Below, piece after piece: positions 17,286-26,257 of a stretch of 64,000 nt of DNA (position 1 is the first letter of the stretch; every line of letters begins with the position of its first letter). Source of the DNA: Arthrobacter sp. Y-9 (GTDB lineage Bacteria; Actinomycetota; Actinomycetes; Actinomycetales; Micrococcaceae); contig NZ_CP121463.1 of the NCBI RefSeq assembly GCF_029690065.1, forward strand, positions 248,001-312,000, written 5' to 3'. The notes under the pieces were generated by a model. The model was not told the DNA's origin. It saw only the letters and a list, made by a program, of their open reading frames with translations, and searched no databases. A program made the position numbers and the translations under genes.

Positions 17286-17963
17286 ATGGATATTGCTGTT
17301 CTAGGAACGGGAACCGTGGGCAGGACCTTGGCCTCCGCCTTCGCCGACTTGGGTTATACGGTGACGGTCGGCACACGAGATCGTGCCAGGACTCTGGCCG
17401 ATTCTGAGCGCGGAGAATGGCTGAAAGATGATCCCCGGATCAGGCTGGCCTCTTTCGCCGAGGCCGCCCAGAGCGGCCGAGACCTAGTCGTCCTGGCCAC
17501 CTCAGGGTTTGCGGCAGCCGACGTGCTCGCGCAAGCTGGCGAAGCTCTGGCAGGCAAGGTAGTGCTCGATGTGACCAATCCGCTGGATTTCAGCCAGGGA
17601 TTCCCTCCAACCCTGTTCGTCAAGGACGAGGACTCGCTGGCGGAAGTCCTACAACGGGCCCACCCAGAAGCACGGATCGTGAAGGCACTGAACACCTTGA
17701 CGGCCTCGCTCATGGCGGCGCCGGGACGACTGCCGGAGCCTGGAACGATTTTCCTCTGCGGAGATGATGCCGAGGCGAAACAGGTGGTGACGGTGATCCT
17801 AAGCGAACTAGGCCACCGCGACGTCCTAGACCTTGGCGCGTTGAGTGCTGCCCGAGGCACGGAGATGCTCCTGCCTCTGTGGTTGCGTGTCATGGCTGCT
17901 TTGGGAACAGCTGAGTTTACTTTCAAGGTGGTTCGCCACCTCGAAGGAGAAGCCCTCAGCTAA
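17286..17963 (+). CDS. NADPH-dependent F420 reductase-like oxidoreductase
   Basis: A 225-residue Rossmann protein of the F420/NADP oxidoreductase-like family. The dinucleotide-binding loop is MDIAVLGTGTVGRTLASAFA with GTRD after the second strand, typical of NADP(H) preference. LVVLATSGFAAADVL and KVVLDVTNPLDF follow, then VKALNTLTASLMAAPGRLP and a helical C-terminal half with GARGTEMLLPLW-type contacts. The substrate is unknown; true F420 reduction is not shown. It converges with the epimerase gene, overlapping its end by 8 bases. A second member of this family is at 25640. Confidence 0.85.
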   Translation: MDIAVLGTGTVGRTLASAFADLGYTVTVGTRDRARTLADSERGEWLKDDPRIRLASFAEAAQSGRDLVVLATSGFAAADVLAQAGEALAGKVVLDVTNPLDFSQGFPPTLFVKDEDSLAEVLQRAHPEARIVKALNTLTASLMAAPGRLPEPGTIFLCGDDAEAKQVVTVILSELGHRDVLDLGALSAARGTEMLLPLWLRVMAALGTAEFTFKVVRHLEGEALS

Positions 17964-19182
17964 GGGCAGAGGAGACACTAGATGACTTTTGGCATTGCCA
18001 CGCTGGCGTCGTCTGATCTCGTAGAAGCTGGTGGGGGCGCAGGAAGGGGTGGGTCTGCTCGACCTCGGCGATCGCCTCGGACGCGGAGGCGCCTGCCGCC
18101 AGTTGGAGCGCTAGCAGGGCGACCCTCTCGCTGGCCTTGCCATCCCCGTAAGGTGAGGTCAGCTGGCTCAAGCGCAGATGAGGTCGTGCCGTGAGCAGAG
18201 CGTTGGCAGCAGCCGCTGGATCTCGATCTGGCGTTAACAGGCACGCGAAACCGGCATCGATGCTCTCAGGGCGGTCAGTGCTCCTTCGCAGGACGAGGCA
18301 CGGTGTCTTGACGACTGTGCATTCTTCTTGGATGGTTCCGGAATCCGAAATTACCAGGGCCGCTGCTCGGGCCAACCTCACAAATTCGTAGTGCTCCACG
18401 GGGTCGATCATGGGGATGAAACGAGAGTAGTTTTCCAAGCCGAAGGCGTTGAGGGCCTCACGGGTGCGGGGGTGCAGCACCATCAGCACGGGTGCTGCGA
18501 TGCCGGCGAGTCCTTCCAGGAGACGCTTGAATTGGGGAGCAGAGCCCACGTTTTCAGGCCGGTTAACGCTGACCAGGACGAGATCTTGCACCTCGGCCCA
18601 GTCTTCCAGGACCGGGCTGTGATCACCTGGAAGGGTCTCCGCCAGCGACAGGGCTGAGCTGACCGCTTCGACGCTGGTACTGCCCGTGACCGCGATGGTG
18701 CGCGTGTCGACATATTCTCCGATGAGGTTGTACAGGTTATTGGAGGTCGCCGCACAATGAAGATCGGTTACGGCTGTGAGGATCAGTCTGTTGATCTCCT
18801 CTGGGCTGGACCGGTCGTAGGATCGGATTCCCGACTCGGCATGAAGGACGGGGATAGCTGAGAAACTTGCTGCTTGTGCCGCCGCTACAGCACTATTGCT
18901 GGCACCGCAGACAATGAGGACACTGGGGCGGCGCCGTGTGAACTCTTGGGTAAAGGTATGCAGCAGGTTGCTGATTTGGGTGCCGCGGTCCGATCCTGTG
19001 CAGCGGAAAGTCACGGTCGTTGGCGCCAGCCCCAAGTGGGCCAGGGGGTGGTCCGTCGGGTCGTTCGTTTGGCTGATGTCGTATAGGACTCGTGCGTGCT
19101 CACCGAGCGCGGCGATCACGTGTGCGAGCTTGATCGCTTCTGATGGGGTGCCCAAGACGACGGCGATGTCGGCGGTGTTCAT
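17956..19182 (-). CDS. UDP-N-acetylglucosamine 2-epimerase family protein
   Basis: A 408-residue GT-B-fold enzyme related to WecB/MnaA, which interconvert UDP-GlcNAc and UDP-ManNAc. Visible family features are HAESGIRSYDRSSPEEINRL (nucleotide-sugar site), TGSTSVEAV, LVLVSVNRPENVGS (usually H-R-E-N, here N-R-P-E-N), LVISDSGTIQEECTVVKTPC, and RRSTDRPESIDAG. The Ser-Gly and Glu-Glu residues of the UDP site are present. The changed HRxEN motif could alter activity. GGAG nine bases before the ATG fixes the start. It may feed ManNAc-type sugars to the glycan operon at 33.7-41.0 kb (inference). Confidence 0.85.
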   Translation of the reverse strand: MNTADIAVVLGTPSEAIKLAHVIAALGEHARVLYDISQTNDPTDHPLAHLGLAPTTVTFRCTGSDRGTQISNLLHTFTQEFTRRRPSVLIVCGASNSAVAAAQAASFSAIPVLHAESGIRSYDRSSPEEINRLILTAVTDLHCAATSNNLYNLIGEYVDTRTIAVTGSTSVEAVSSALSLAETLPGDHSPVLEDWAEVQDLVLVSVNRPENVGSAPQFKRLLEGLAGIAAPVLMVLHPRTREALNAFGLENYSRFIPMIDPVEHYEFVRLARAAALVISDSGTIQEECTVVKTPCLVLRRSTDRPESIDAGFACLLTPDRDPAAAANALLTARPHLRLSQLTSPYGDGKASERVALLALQLAAGASASEAIAEVEQTHPFLRPHQLLRDQTTPAWQCQKSSSVSSALS

Positions 19183-19653
19183 CCGATGGCTCCTTTCTAC
19201 TAGTACCGACGCTCGGCGTAGGCGTCATCCTGGCTCTGCTTTGACCAGGGATGTGTGATGACGAGTCGACGGTTTGCTCTCGAGGGTGGTCAGGGTTTGC
19301 GAGGGAGCCTGACGAGGTTTCGAGCGGTTGCCCACACTCGGCAGAGAGCTCGCCAGCGCGCGCGGCGATGACACCCTTCGGTGCTGCCATGACCGTTGGA
19401 GCCTGAGCGAAACGAGGCGCCGGATGCGGATACACACACCGGACGAGGCGGATCTTTGATCTGTGCGGGGCGTGTTTTTTCACGCAAGGCCAGCGCCGCG
19501 GCCACGATCGCGTCGGTGCGGGCTACCTCCACCCGTTCAGGGGATGTCATCGGCTCAGCTCCAAGTCCCTCGTGGCCCTGTCCTTTTCGGGCTCTTCTCT
19601 GACCTTTAGTAGCTCGGCGGAGTCCTAAAGGGACGGTGGGAGGTGTAAATTTT
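19183..19653. other. intergenic stretch with a possible gene remnant
   Basis: On the minus strand, an ATG at 19550 with GGAG upstream opens a frame starting MTSPERVEVARTDAIVAAAL that looks coding for about 30 codons and then decays. It may be a remnant, or the frame may be shifted. Nothing else is seen in this stretch. Confidence 0.3.
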
Positions 19654-20946
19654 TCACGCCCTCAGGCAGGGGCTCGGCCATTTGGTGGTGGCTGGTTCTC
19701 TGAGATGGTTGTTTTGGGTGAGGGTGAAATCTGCTCCGGCCACGCAGGGCTTCCTGCCAAGGGTGAGATGGAACTGAGCCTGCCGCGCATCGTCGGCTTC
19801 TGCATCGCGGATGCACCGCCAAGTTCCGCTTTCTGTGGCCTGACAGCTCCAAAAGTCGGGCGGGTCTACGGCGATAATCTGACTCGTTGCCCCCGGGTCG
19901 AGGGTGACATCCAGGGGTGTCAGGGACCTGGTCGGGAAGCTCAGATCTGCGCTTGCGATTCTTCCATGGTGAGAGGTGATAGTGAATTGTGGTCCCACCC
20001 CAGCGGAAGGAAGCGAGGTCACTGTCATGCTGGGCCCCGGAGCCACTGCTAATTGGGTGACAACTGCGATGAGTAGGAGCGCCACTCCGATCGCTAGTGC
20101 GGTGGCGCCGGCGGCCAGGGTGGAGACGGTGCGTGAATGTGTGGGACTTCCGAGGTTGTTGTGGCCTTGGCCTGGATAGATCTGGGCGAGGGGCAAGAGG
20201 GCCAGTGCGGGCAGAATCATGCGTTGAAAAGGCCCAACCTCTTGTACTTGCATCAAGATGGAGGGGCAGGTTTTGCACGTGCGCAAGTGCTCTTCTAGGA
20301 GCTCTGCGCGGCTCTTGCGCAAGCTCCCTCGCACATAGGGCGGGATGTCGCGGATGAACACGCGGCACTGCTCGGGGCCCTGTGCTGTGACGTGCTCATA
20401 CAGATAGCCAAGGCGCAGCGCTTCCTTGGCCCTCCGATGCAGCGCAACGGTCGCGTTCGGGGAGAGCCCCAGCAAAGGGGCGGCCTCTCGTGGGGGCATG
20501 CCCTCGACGTCGAGGTACCAAATAACTTCCCGCCACCGGTCCGCAAGTTGCCGGAAGGCGTTGCGGGCGGCGGCGTCGTCGAACTCGGCGACGACGCGAT
20601 TGGCGTCGGCCACTTCTGAATCCAGGACTTCAGTGTCCATGACGGGGACCTCCCGCATGGCTTTTCGGTTCATCCGGTACATGGAGCGGGAGACGCTAGA
20701 GATCAGGTATGGCCCGAATACATCGACGGGGCCCTTCCCGGCCTGAATCGCGGTCAGCACCGTGGTGAACGCATCGTTCACCGCGTCCTCAGCGAGGGTG
20801 TAATCCGGGGTGAGACGCCGGGCCACCCGAAGGGCAGAGGCGTGGTGGCGTCGAAACAGCTCCCCATAAGCGTCGAGCTCTCCAGCCCGAACTTGCTCAA
20901 GCAGCTCACCGTCAGTGGGCAGAATGACGTCGGATGCGTCGCTCAT
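19654..20946 (-). CDS. ECF sigma factor fused to zinc-finger anti-sigma domain, membrane segments and C-terminal domain
   Basis: A 430-residue chimera. Residues 14-95 are sigma region 2 (VRAGELDAYGELFRRHH, LAEDAVNDAFTTVL). About 125-185 is region 4 (WREVIWYLDVEGMPPREAAP, LLGLSPNATVALHRRAKEAL). Residues 194-227 form a ZAS/zf-HC2 motif with Cys194, His220, Cys224 and Cys227. Hydrophobic segments lie at 240-256 and 277-301, followed by a 125-residue tail with FWSCQATESGTWRC resembling DUF11/Ig domains. Fused sigma/anti-sigma ECFs are known in Actinobacteria. If only the second segment spans the membrane, the tail is outside; if both do, it is inside. The ATG at 20946 overlaps the surface protein stop (ATGA), so expression should be coupled to it. 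Confidence 0.85.
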   Translation of the reverse strand: MSDASDVILPTDGELLEQVRAGELDAYGELFRRHHASALRVARRLTPDYTLAEDAVNDAFTTVLTAIQAGKGPVDVFGPYLISSVSRSMYRMNRKAMREVPVMDTEVLDSEVADANRVVAEFDDAAARNAFRQLADRWREVIWYLDVEGMPPREAAPLLGLSPNATVALHRRAKEALRLGYLYEHVTAQGPEQCRVFIRDIPPYVRGSLRKSRAELLEEHLRTCKTCPSILMQVQEVGPFQRMILPALALLPLAQIYPGQGHNNLGSPTHSRTVSTLAAGATALAIGVALLLIAVVTQLAVAPGPSMTVTSLPSAGVGPQFTITSHHGRIASADLSFPTRSLTPLDVTLDPGATSQIIAVDPPDFWSCQATESGTWRCIRDAEADDARQAQFHLTLGRKPCVAGADFTLTQNNHLREPATTKWPSPCLRA

Positions 20947-23030
20947 CGCCGACCACCCCACACAGGGCGGACCGCGGCCAATAGCAAGGCTGCGATGAAG
21001 ATGAGCGTCAGACCGCCCATCACGAGGGACCAACGAACGTTCACGACGTGGCTGAGCACCGGGACGGAGAAGACGGAGAGGGTAGGGGCAGCGTGGGCGG
21101 TGGTGATCGTGGCTTGACACGACGAGCTCGCTGCTGCGGGACAGTTTTCCCCGCCGACGACTCGCCCGATTAGGGTGCCGCCGCTGGTGCCAGTGGTGAC
21201 GGAAAAGGTGAAGGACCTGCGCCCCTGTGGGGGGAGCGAGACCTGCCAGAGCAGACGAGATTCCTGATACGCCACCGTGGCTGGTGCATCCCCGCGATAA
21301 GTGGCTCCGGGGAGGATTCCTGAGAGATCAATGACGGCAGTCCCGGAGGCCGGGCCTTTTCCAGAGTTGACTGCGTCCACCGTGAAAGTCGCCGTATTCT
21401 GTGCTTCGGCCTGTGCAGGTCCTGAGATCATGAGGGTGAACGCTGACACCGGGTGGGCCGCGCACGCGCTGCCAGAACGGCATTGAGCCGGCTTTGCTCC
21501 GGCGGGATGGGTGCCGCCGGCCGTGAAGGCGGCGACCAGGGTGTGGTCGCCAGCGGGGGAGGGGTGAACTTTCACCGCGAAGCTGACCTGTTTGCTTTCC
21601 CCTGGTGCGAGAGTTCCGAGAACATCCAGCGTCGTAGCACTGGCGTGAACCTCCCAGTTTTCCGGTGCTGTCTGAAGGGCGGGTAGGTAGACGGCATCGT
21701 CGAGGACCCCGCGGAGGTCTATGCCCTGGGCGATGTGAACCGGCGTGATGGCGGAATTGGTGAAGGTCGCCGTGTAGTGGACCGTTTGCTCGGCCTTCAC
21801 CGAGGTGCCGCTGGGCGGATCGGCATGGAAGGTGGTGTCTACACAGTCGGCCACGCACGAGTCCATCGGTGGTTGCGGAACGGGCAGAGGGCGTGTCGTG
21901 ATGCTGGGGGCTGGGGTCGGCTCGCTGGGGGCCGGGGTCGGTCGGTTAGGGGTTTGGCTTGGTGTTCCTGGGCTGGGTTGGGTGGCTTCATTGCCGAACG
22001 TGCACCGAATTGCGGCATCCCCGGTCAGGTATCTCGGTGCGATGCTGATGGTCGTGCCGCGCAGCGTGAAGGGCACGTTGCTGGGGTTGCCGCTTAACGT
22101 CGAATTGGAGTCAATGCAGGACACCTGGCTAAGGCCGAAACCTTTCGGCGTCAGCTGCGTCACGGACGCAGCTTGAGCATAGTTAAGGACTGTGCTGGGC
22201 GTTGCCGTCGTAGCCAAGCCCGATTCTCGGGTGGTGATCGATTGAGCCGCATGGCTCAGGTTGCTGGTGGTGAAGCGAAACATTCCGGCTTGGCCTTCGG
22301 CCGATACGCCCACCTGTACTGTGGCCGGTGCGGGAACGAAGGCGAGGTCTAGCCAGAAGACATCACGGTTGGTGCCGGTGCCGGCATAACCGAAATTGAA
22401 GGCGATCTGGGAGACCGTACGCTGCTGCAGTTGCAGGTCGAAGGTGCCGCAGCCGAAGTTCGAGCAGCTTCCCGGGGGAGCCGCTTTCGCGCCGATGAAT
22501 TGCCGCGGATTGAGCACCCCAAGGGTCCTGTTTGAATTCCACAGGCCCAGATCAGGGGTGGCGTTCACCGGGATAAAGGAAGCGTCGCGAACAGTGATCG
22601 GGTGATCGTGATAGGCCGTGATGATGCGCGAGGGGTTTACCCTGGCAGCTCCGATATCTGCCACCGTCAGTCGCGGCGTCGCCACCGGCGCCGAGAACGT
22701 GTACGTAAGAGCGCCGCACGCGGCGGTGCATCCGGTCAGGTCGATTCTCAGTCGATGCGATTCCGAACTCAATTTTCCGGGGCCCGAGTATGACGCCGAA
22801 ACGGTCACCCCCTCCGCTGTGCGCCCTATGGCGGTGGTACCGGCAACGGTCCAGGCCTGAGGTTCAACGAGCTGCTGTGGGGCAGCTGAAGCCTTTGAGA
22901 TGCCGGCACCGCCTTGGAACACAAGCACCAACAGGGTGGGTAACAAAAGCATCAAGCCTGCCAGAGTCCGGCGATGTCCTCCATGGGTGGTAGTTCGATC
23001 CTGCTTAGTTGAGAGCGAGGATTCGCTCAT
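20943..23030 (-). CDS. secreted, membrane-anchored DUF11/Ig-type surface protein
   Basis: A 695-residue product from the ATG at 23030 (GAGGGG upstream). It has a signal sequence (RRTLAGLMLLLPTLLVLVFQ, ending SKASAA) and an N-terminal beta-rich region of about 330 residues with paired Cys (GCTAACG, GSCSNFGCG). A Pro/Thr linker (PSPGTPSQTPNRPTPAPSEP and on) separates this from two DUF11-like repeats (VKAEQTVHYTATFTNSAITP; AEAQNTATFTVDAVNSGKGP). The C-terminus is one membrane helix and the basic tail RPVWGGRR. There is no LPXTG, so it is anchored by the helix. It precedes the fused sigma factor with a 4-base overlap. It could be the partner that is sensed, or a cargo made with the sigma factor (inference). 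Confidence 0.75.
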   Translation of the reverse strand: MSESSLSTKQDRTTTHGGHRRTLAGLMLLLPTLLVLVFQGGAGISKASAAPQQLVEPQAWTVAGTTAIGRTAEGVTVSASYSGPGKLSSESHRLRIDLTGCTAACGALTYTFSAPVATPRLTVADIGAARVNPSRIITAYHDHPITVRDASFIPVNATPDLGLWNSNRTLGVLNPRQFIGAKAAPPGSCSNFGCGTFDLQLQQRTVSQIAFNFGYAGTGTNRDVFWLDLAFVPAPATVQVGVSAEGQAGMFRFTTSNLSHAAQSITTRESGLATTATPSTVLNYAQAASVTQLTPKGFGLSQVSCIDSNSTLSGNPSNVPFTLRGTTISIAPRYLTGDAAIRCTFGNEATQPSPGTPSQTPNRPTPAPSEPTPAPSITTRPLPVPQPPMDSCVADCVDTTFHADPPSGTSVKAEQTVHYTATFTNSAITPVHIAQGIDLRGVLDDAVYLPALQTAPENWEVHASATTLDVLGTLAPGESKQVSFAVKVHPSPAGDHTLVAAFTAGGTHPAGAKPAQCRSGSACAAHPVSAFTLMISGPAQAEAQNTATFTVDAVNSGKGPASGTAVIDLSGILPGATYRGDAPATVAYQESRLLWQVSLPPQGRRSFTFSVTTGTSGGTLIGRVVGGENCPAAASSSCQATITTAHAAPTLSVFSVPVLSHVVNVRWSLVMGGLTLIFIAALLLAAVRPVWGGRR

Positions 23031-23646
23031 CGTGTGCCCCTCATCCAACATTGAGTCACACCGAAGCACGGCACCGGGCGACCCAAAAACTGCGCCCAAG
23101 AGACGCCACCTCACAACGCAAGCCTGTTGCCGGGATGCCGCCATCAGGTCGAACATCATGTTCTCCGCTGACCCCTGGCGCAACCACCTACCCCGCTGTC
23201 CAGGGGGAGCGCTTCGTCCGTATCACGGCACGAGAAGAAGCATGGGCAGCGAGCACAACTCCCTTGTCGACCCGAGTAGGCATCTCCTGTTCCACCAGGT
23301 GAAGGCCACCCGGCATTTCGGAGATAGTTCGCTGCTCGCCGATAGTGATGGAGAACGGTGGAGAATATTTCTCCACCTCAACGGCCGTTCCAGGCAGCCT
23401 CGACTCCCCAATGCGAGGTTGGACCGGCGCGGGGCCCTCGCACGCTTGCCCGGTCGTGGCGGCGCCGAAGCCATTGACTCCTGAGTCCACAACTGGGCCT
23501 GGGTCTCTTCCCGGATCGTTAATAGCCAAAAATAACTTGGAAATTTGACCGCAGTGGAAGCCCACGTCGTGCGAAGGTGGTTACCTAGAGCGCTAAGTTA
23601 TTTTTGGGGAAGGCAGCAGGTGAGGGACGATTTACGAGCAGAGATC
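23031..23646. other. intergenic region between surface-protein gene and nrdH-like gene
   Basis: No gene seen. The promoter of the surface protein/sigma operon should be at its left end. The right end holds the 13-base inverted repeat at 23526-23607. Short open frames here lack ribosome sites and recognisable products. Confidence 0.4.
23526..23607. promoter_or_regulatory. pair of inverted 13-base AT-rich boxes
   Basis: CCAAAAATAACTT at 23526-23538 and its exact reverse complement at 23595-23607, separated by 56 bases, in front of the NrdH-like gene. The AT-rich boxes stand out against GC-rich surroundings. They could be two copies of an operator in opposite orientation or a looping repressor site. 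I cannot match them to a known regulator. Confidence 0.45.
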
Positions 23647-23883
23647 ATGGTGTATACCAGCCCGGACTGCCTTCAGTGTGATGCCACCTGCGAGGCGTTG
23701 ATGATGCAGGGGCTTTCTTACCGCCGAATTGACATCTCCGATGACCCCGCGGCTCGGCGGTTTCTTGAAAGCTTTGGGTTCTCAAGGATGCCGGTCGTGG
23801 TAACGCCACATGAAAGTTGGAGCGGGTTTCGCCCGGACAAGCTGGCGGCACTGAAGTCCCGGATTTGTTCCGATCTCAACTGA
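23647..23883 (+). CDS. nrdH: NrdH-like glutaredoxin / thioredoxin-fold redox protein
   Basis: A 78-residue redoxin. MVYTSPDCLQCDATCEAL carries the C-x2-C active site (CLQC; NrdH proteins usually have CxQC). The central part is SYRRIDISDDPAARRFLESFG, then MPVVVTPHESWSGFRPDKLA with the cis-Pro and the W-S-G-F-R-P-D signature typical of NrdH. NrdH reduces class Ib ribonucleotide reductase and takes electrons from thioredoxin reductase. The ATG at 23647 gives the family's usual length; an in-frame extension to 23545 would add 34 untypical residues. No nrdI/nrdE/nrdF genes are nearby, so this is a stand-alone, probably accessory copy. Confidence 0.8.
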   Translation: MVYTSPDCLQCDATCEALMMQGLSYRRIDISDDPAARRFLESFGFSRMPVVVTPHESWSGFRPDKLAALKSRICSDLN

Positions 23884-23919
23884 GCTCAGCGTTACCTGCA
23901 TCTCTCGATCCAGATAGCG

Positions 23920-24798
23920 TCACCATGGACGTAGCCCGGGCTCCGCTGAATATCCCGGGGGGCATGGAGTGTTGCCGCAGAGTAGAGCGTCTGGATCGTT
24001 GCTGTCCAGACCGCCGCTGCGCGCTGATTTGGGTTCACCAACGACGTGGGGGGTCTTCGACTTTGGTGTCCACAAGAGCTGCAATTGGTCCACGCGGGCT
24101 ACGCAGTCAGGGCATCGGGCCATGTGAGCGACCAGAGCATGGGTCTTAGTCTCACTTAGCGTCCCGTGAACGAAAGCAGGAATCGAGGGGATCGCCTTTC
24201 GGCAGGCCGAGGGAAGATTCGTTGGCTGACTCAGGTGAGCGGCGAGGTAGCCGAGGCGAAGTGCCTCCTTGGCGCGGCGATGCAGGGCTACGGTCGCATT
24301 TGGCGAGAGGCCCAGGATCTTGCCGGCCTCCCGAGGCTTGAGCTGCTCAATGTCCAACAGCCAGATTACTTCCTTGAACCTCGTCCGCAACTGCCGGAAG
24401 GCGTGGCGGGCCGCGGGGCCCTCAAAAAGGGCCAAGATGTGATCCGAGTCGGGAAGGTGCGGCTCCTGGCCCCGATCATCCAGGCCAGGGCTTTCCCGCT
24501 GCGCGGCTCGATTCATGCGGTGCATGGCGCGCGAGACGCTCGAGTACAGGTAGGGCCAGAAGAGCCCGGTGGGACCGTGCCCGGATCTCAGCGCGATGAG
24601 GATAGCTGCGAAGGCTTCGTTGACGGCATCCTCAGCCAAGTTCTTATCGGGAGTCAGTCGCCGTGCAATGGCAAGAGCCCGCTGGCGGTGACGGGAATAG
24701 AGTTCGCCGTAGGCGACCATATCGCCGGCACGGACGGCTTGGATAAGTTCTGCGTCGGACGGGAAGGGGGGATTGGCGTCGTCGTCGAGCACGCTCAC
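23920..24798 (-). CDS. ECF sigma factor fused to zinc-finger domain, no membrane part
   Basis: A 292-residue relative of the sigma factor at 19654. Region 2 (VRAGDMVAYGELYSRHRQRA, LAEDAVNEAFAAIL) and region 4 (FKEVIWLLDIEQLKPREAGK, ILGLSPNATVALHRRAKEAL) are nearly superimposable on it. The zinc-finger motif is Cys199, His225, Cys229, Cys232, with the same C-x25-H-x3-C-x2-C spacing. After it only 60 hydrophilic residues remain, with no membrane helix, so it is either a cytoplasmic version (redox or zinc sensing) or a truncated copy. The start is uncertain; GTG at 24798 is preferred because homology begins soon after, but the frame is open to 24978. Confidence 0.75.
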   Translation of the reverse strand: MSVLDDDANPPFPSDAELIQAVRAGDMVAYGELYSRHRQRALAIARRLTPDKNLAEDAVNEAFAAILIALRSGHGPTGLFWPYLYSSVSRAMHRMNRAAQRESPGLDDRGQEPHLPDSDHILALFEGPAARHAFRQLRTRFKEVIWLLDIEQLKPREAGKILGLSPNATVALHRRAKEALRLGYLAAHLSQPTNLPSACRKAIPSIPAFVHGTLSETKTHALVAHMARCPDCVARVDQLQLLWTPKSKTPHVVGEPKSARSGGLDSNDPDALLCGNTPCPPGYSAEPGLRPW

Positions 24799-25639
24799 GG
24801 TTATACAAGCTCCGACCGAGTTCGCGTTCCCGCTGGTGCGGAACGGTGGTGGCAAATCGCCCTGTGGAGACTGAGCCCCATACATGCCCCCTTGCATTTG
24901 GCGGGCCCGGATGACACCGGCAGTGTCGTCCAGACCTACATGATCAACATAGCGCGATCCTGTCAACATCGTCATCAACCAGATGGTCGACTCTCATTTT
25001 CGCTCACGGATCGCTCGGTTGCCTAGGGGTCCCAAAAACAGCACAAACGTTTGAATCTTCAAGTTAATTGGAGTTCCGGACAGATACGACAGTCGATTTC
25101 CTTGGTAATTCAACAGAATCGTCTATCGTCTATCGTCTTCGCCGCGTAGCCGAGTTTGCGGGTGCCGATGCGGCTGATTTTGCGTGGTCTTTGCTGAACT
25201 GTGACCAGTTTTGTTGCATCCACCCCTCGATTTTTGTCGTGCCGGAGGATACCGAGGGTTGCGTGTCCAGTGGCGCTTGCGCTGGCTGCAGCGGTGAAGG
25301 ATCGAACCGGGTTGTCTCCAGAGGGGAATCGCCTTGGTCCGTGGAACGGCGTCGATATTTTCCGAGGAGATGCTATTTAGGTGTGTCAGAGGTTCCCTAA
25401 GCCTCTGGTGAAGGCTGCGCTGATAGGACGCTATCGAGGAGGCGTGGCCGGTCGGGCGGGCTGAATCGGGGGATGAGGCCTGCCCGACCCAACAACCGGT
25501 CCCCAGAGATGACGAGACCGTCGAGAGGAGCGCGAGTGGCTCAACTGAGTGGTGAGATGGCCGGCGAGCGTCACAGATCACGCGCCCCGCAGAAGGGCAT
25601 CGATGGTGACGTGTGCTGTTCAGTGCGAAGGTTGGGACA
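24799..25639. other. long stretch without a confident gene
   Basis: About 840 bases between the second sigma gene and the second F420 reductase-like gene. Open frames exist on both strands (25068-25400 plus, 25581-25123 minus) but none has a ribosome site or recognisable domain. It likely contains the sigma-gene promoter and decayed DNA. Confidence 0.4.
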
Positions 25640-26257
25640 ATGAGTCACCACGTACTGATTGTTGGTGCAGGAAGGGTGGGCCGTGCCCTGGGATCCAACC
25701 TCACCAGGAACGGGTACGAGGTTCGTTTCGCCGTGCGGACCCCGGAACTGGCCAGCGTCGGCATTGAATATGCCGTGCCCGTTGAAGGGGCCGCGATTGG
25801 ATATCGACGCGTTATCCTGGCCGTGCCCTTTTCGGCCGTGCCCGAGGCGGTGCCGCTGTTAGGCCTGGAAGACGGAGCGGTCCTGATCGATGCGACCAAT
25901 CCATTTGGAATGAAACTCCCACCCGGATTCGCCAGCGGCGCCGCAGTTGTCGCTTCCACGGCTGGGCCTGCAGTCACAGTAGTTAAGGCGTTCAACGTCC
26001 TGGGCGCCGAACATATGGAATCCCCCGCCTTACCGGACGGGCGCCGACCAGTTCTTCCCGTCGCCAGTGACGACTCATGGGCGCTGGCCCGAACCGTTCA
26101 GCTCGCCACCAAGATGGGCTTTGACGCGCTCTCCGTGGGTGGCCTGTCAGCGGCAGCCACGATGGAAGAAGCCGCACGCTATTGGGGTTTGATAGCGGTG
26201 ACCGGTGGTCGAGGCCGCAGGACGGTGCTGGTCGCCGACCAACGCCCTTCCCCATGA
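25640..26257 (+). CDS. NADPH-dependent F420 reductase-like oxidoreductase, second copy
   Basis: A 205-residue Rossmann protein. HVLIVGAGRVGRALGSNLTR is the nucleotide-binding loop and FAVRTPEL follows the second strand. RVILAVPFSAV and AVLIDATNPFGMKLPPGF are next, then VTVVKAFNVLGAEHMESP and GFDALSVGGLSAAATMEEAA. It is the same family as the gene at 17286 but diverged. The ATG at 25640 was chosen because the fold begins three residues later. The substrate is unknown. It stands alone, with an unassigned stretch upstream and a convergent VOC gene downstream. Confidence 0.8.
   Translation: MSHHVLIVGAGRVGRALGSNLTRNGYEVRFAVRTPELASVGIEYAVPVEGAAIGYRRVILAVPFSAVPEAVPLLGLEDGAVLIDATNPFGMKLPPGFASGAAVVASTAGPAVTVVKAFNVLGAEHMESPALPDGRRPVLPVASDDSWALARTVQLATKMGFDALSVGGLSAAATMEEAARYWGLIAVTGGRGRRTVLVADQRPSP

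Noticed and set aside
25123-25581. 152-codon minus-strand frame, considered as a transposase remnant
   Set aside because: Ser/Arg/His-rich with no DDE or HTH motif; no inverted repeats at its ends.
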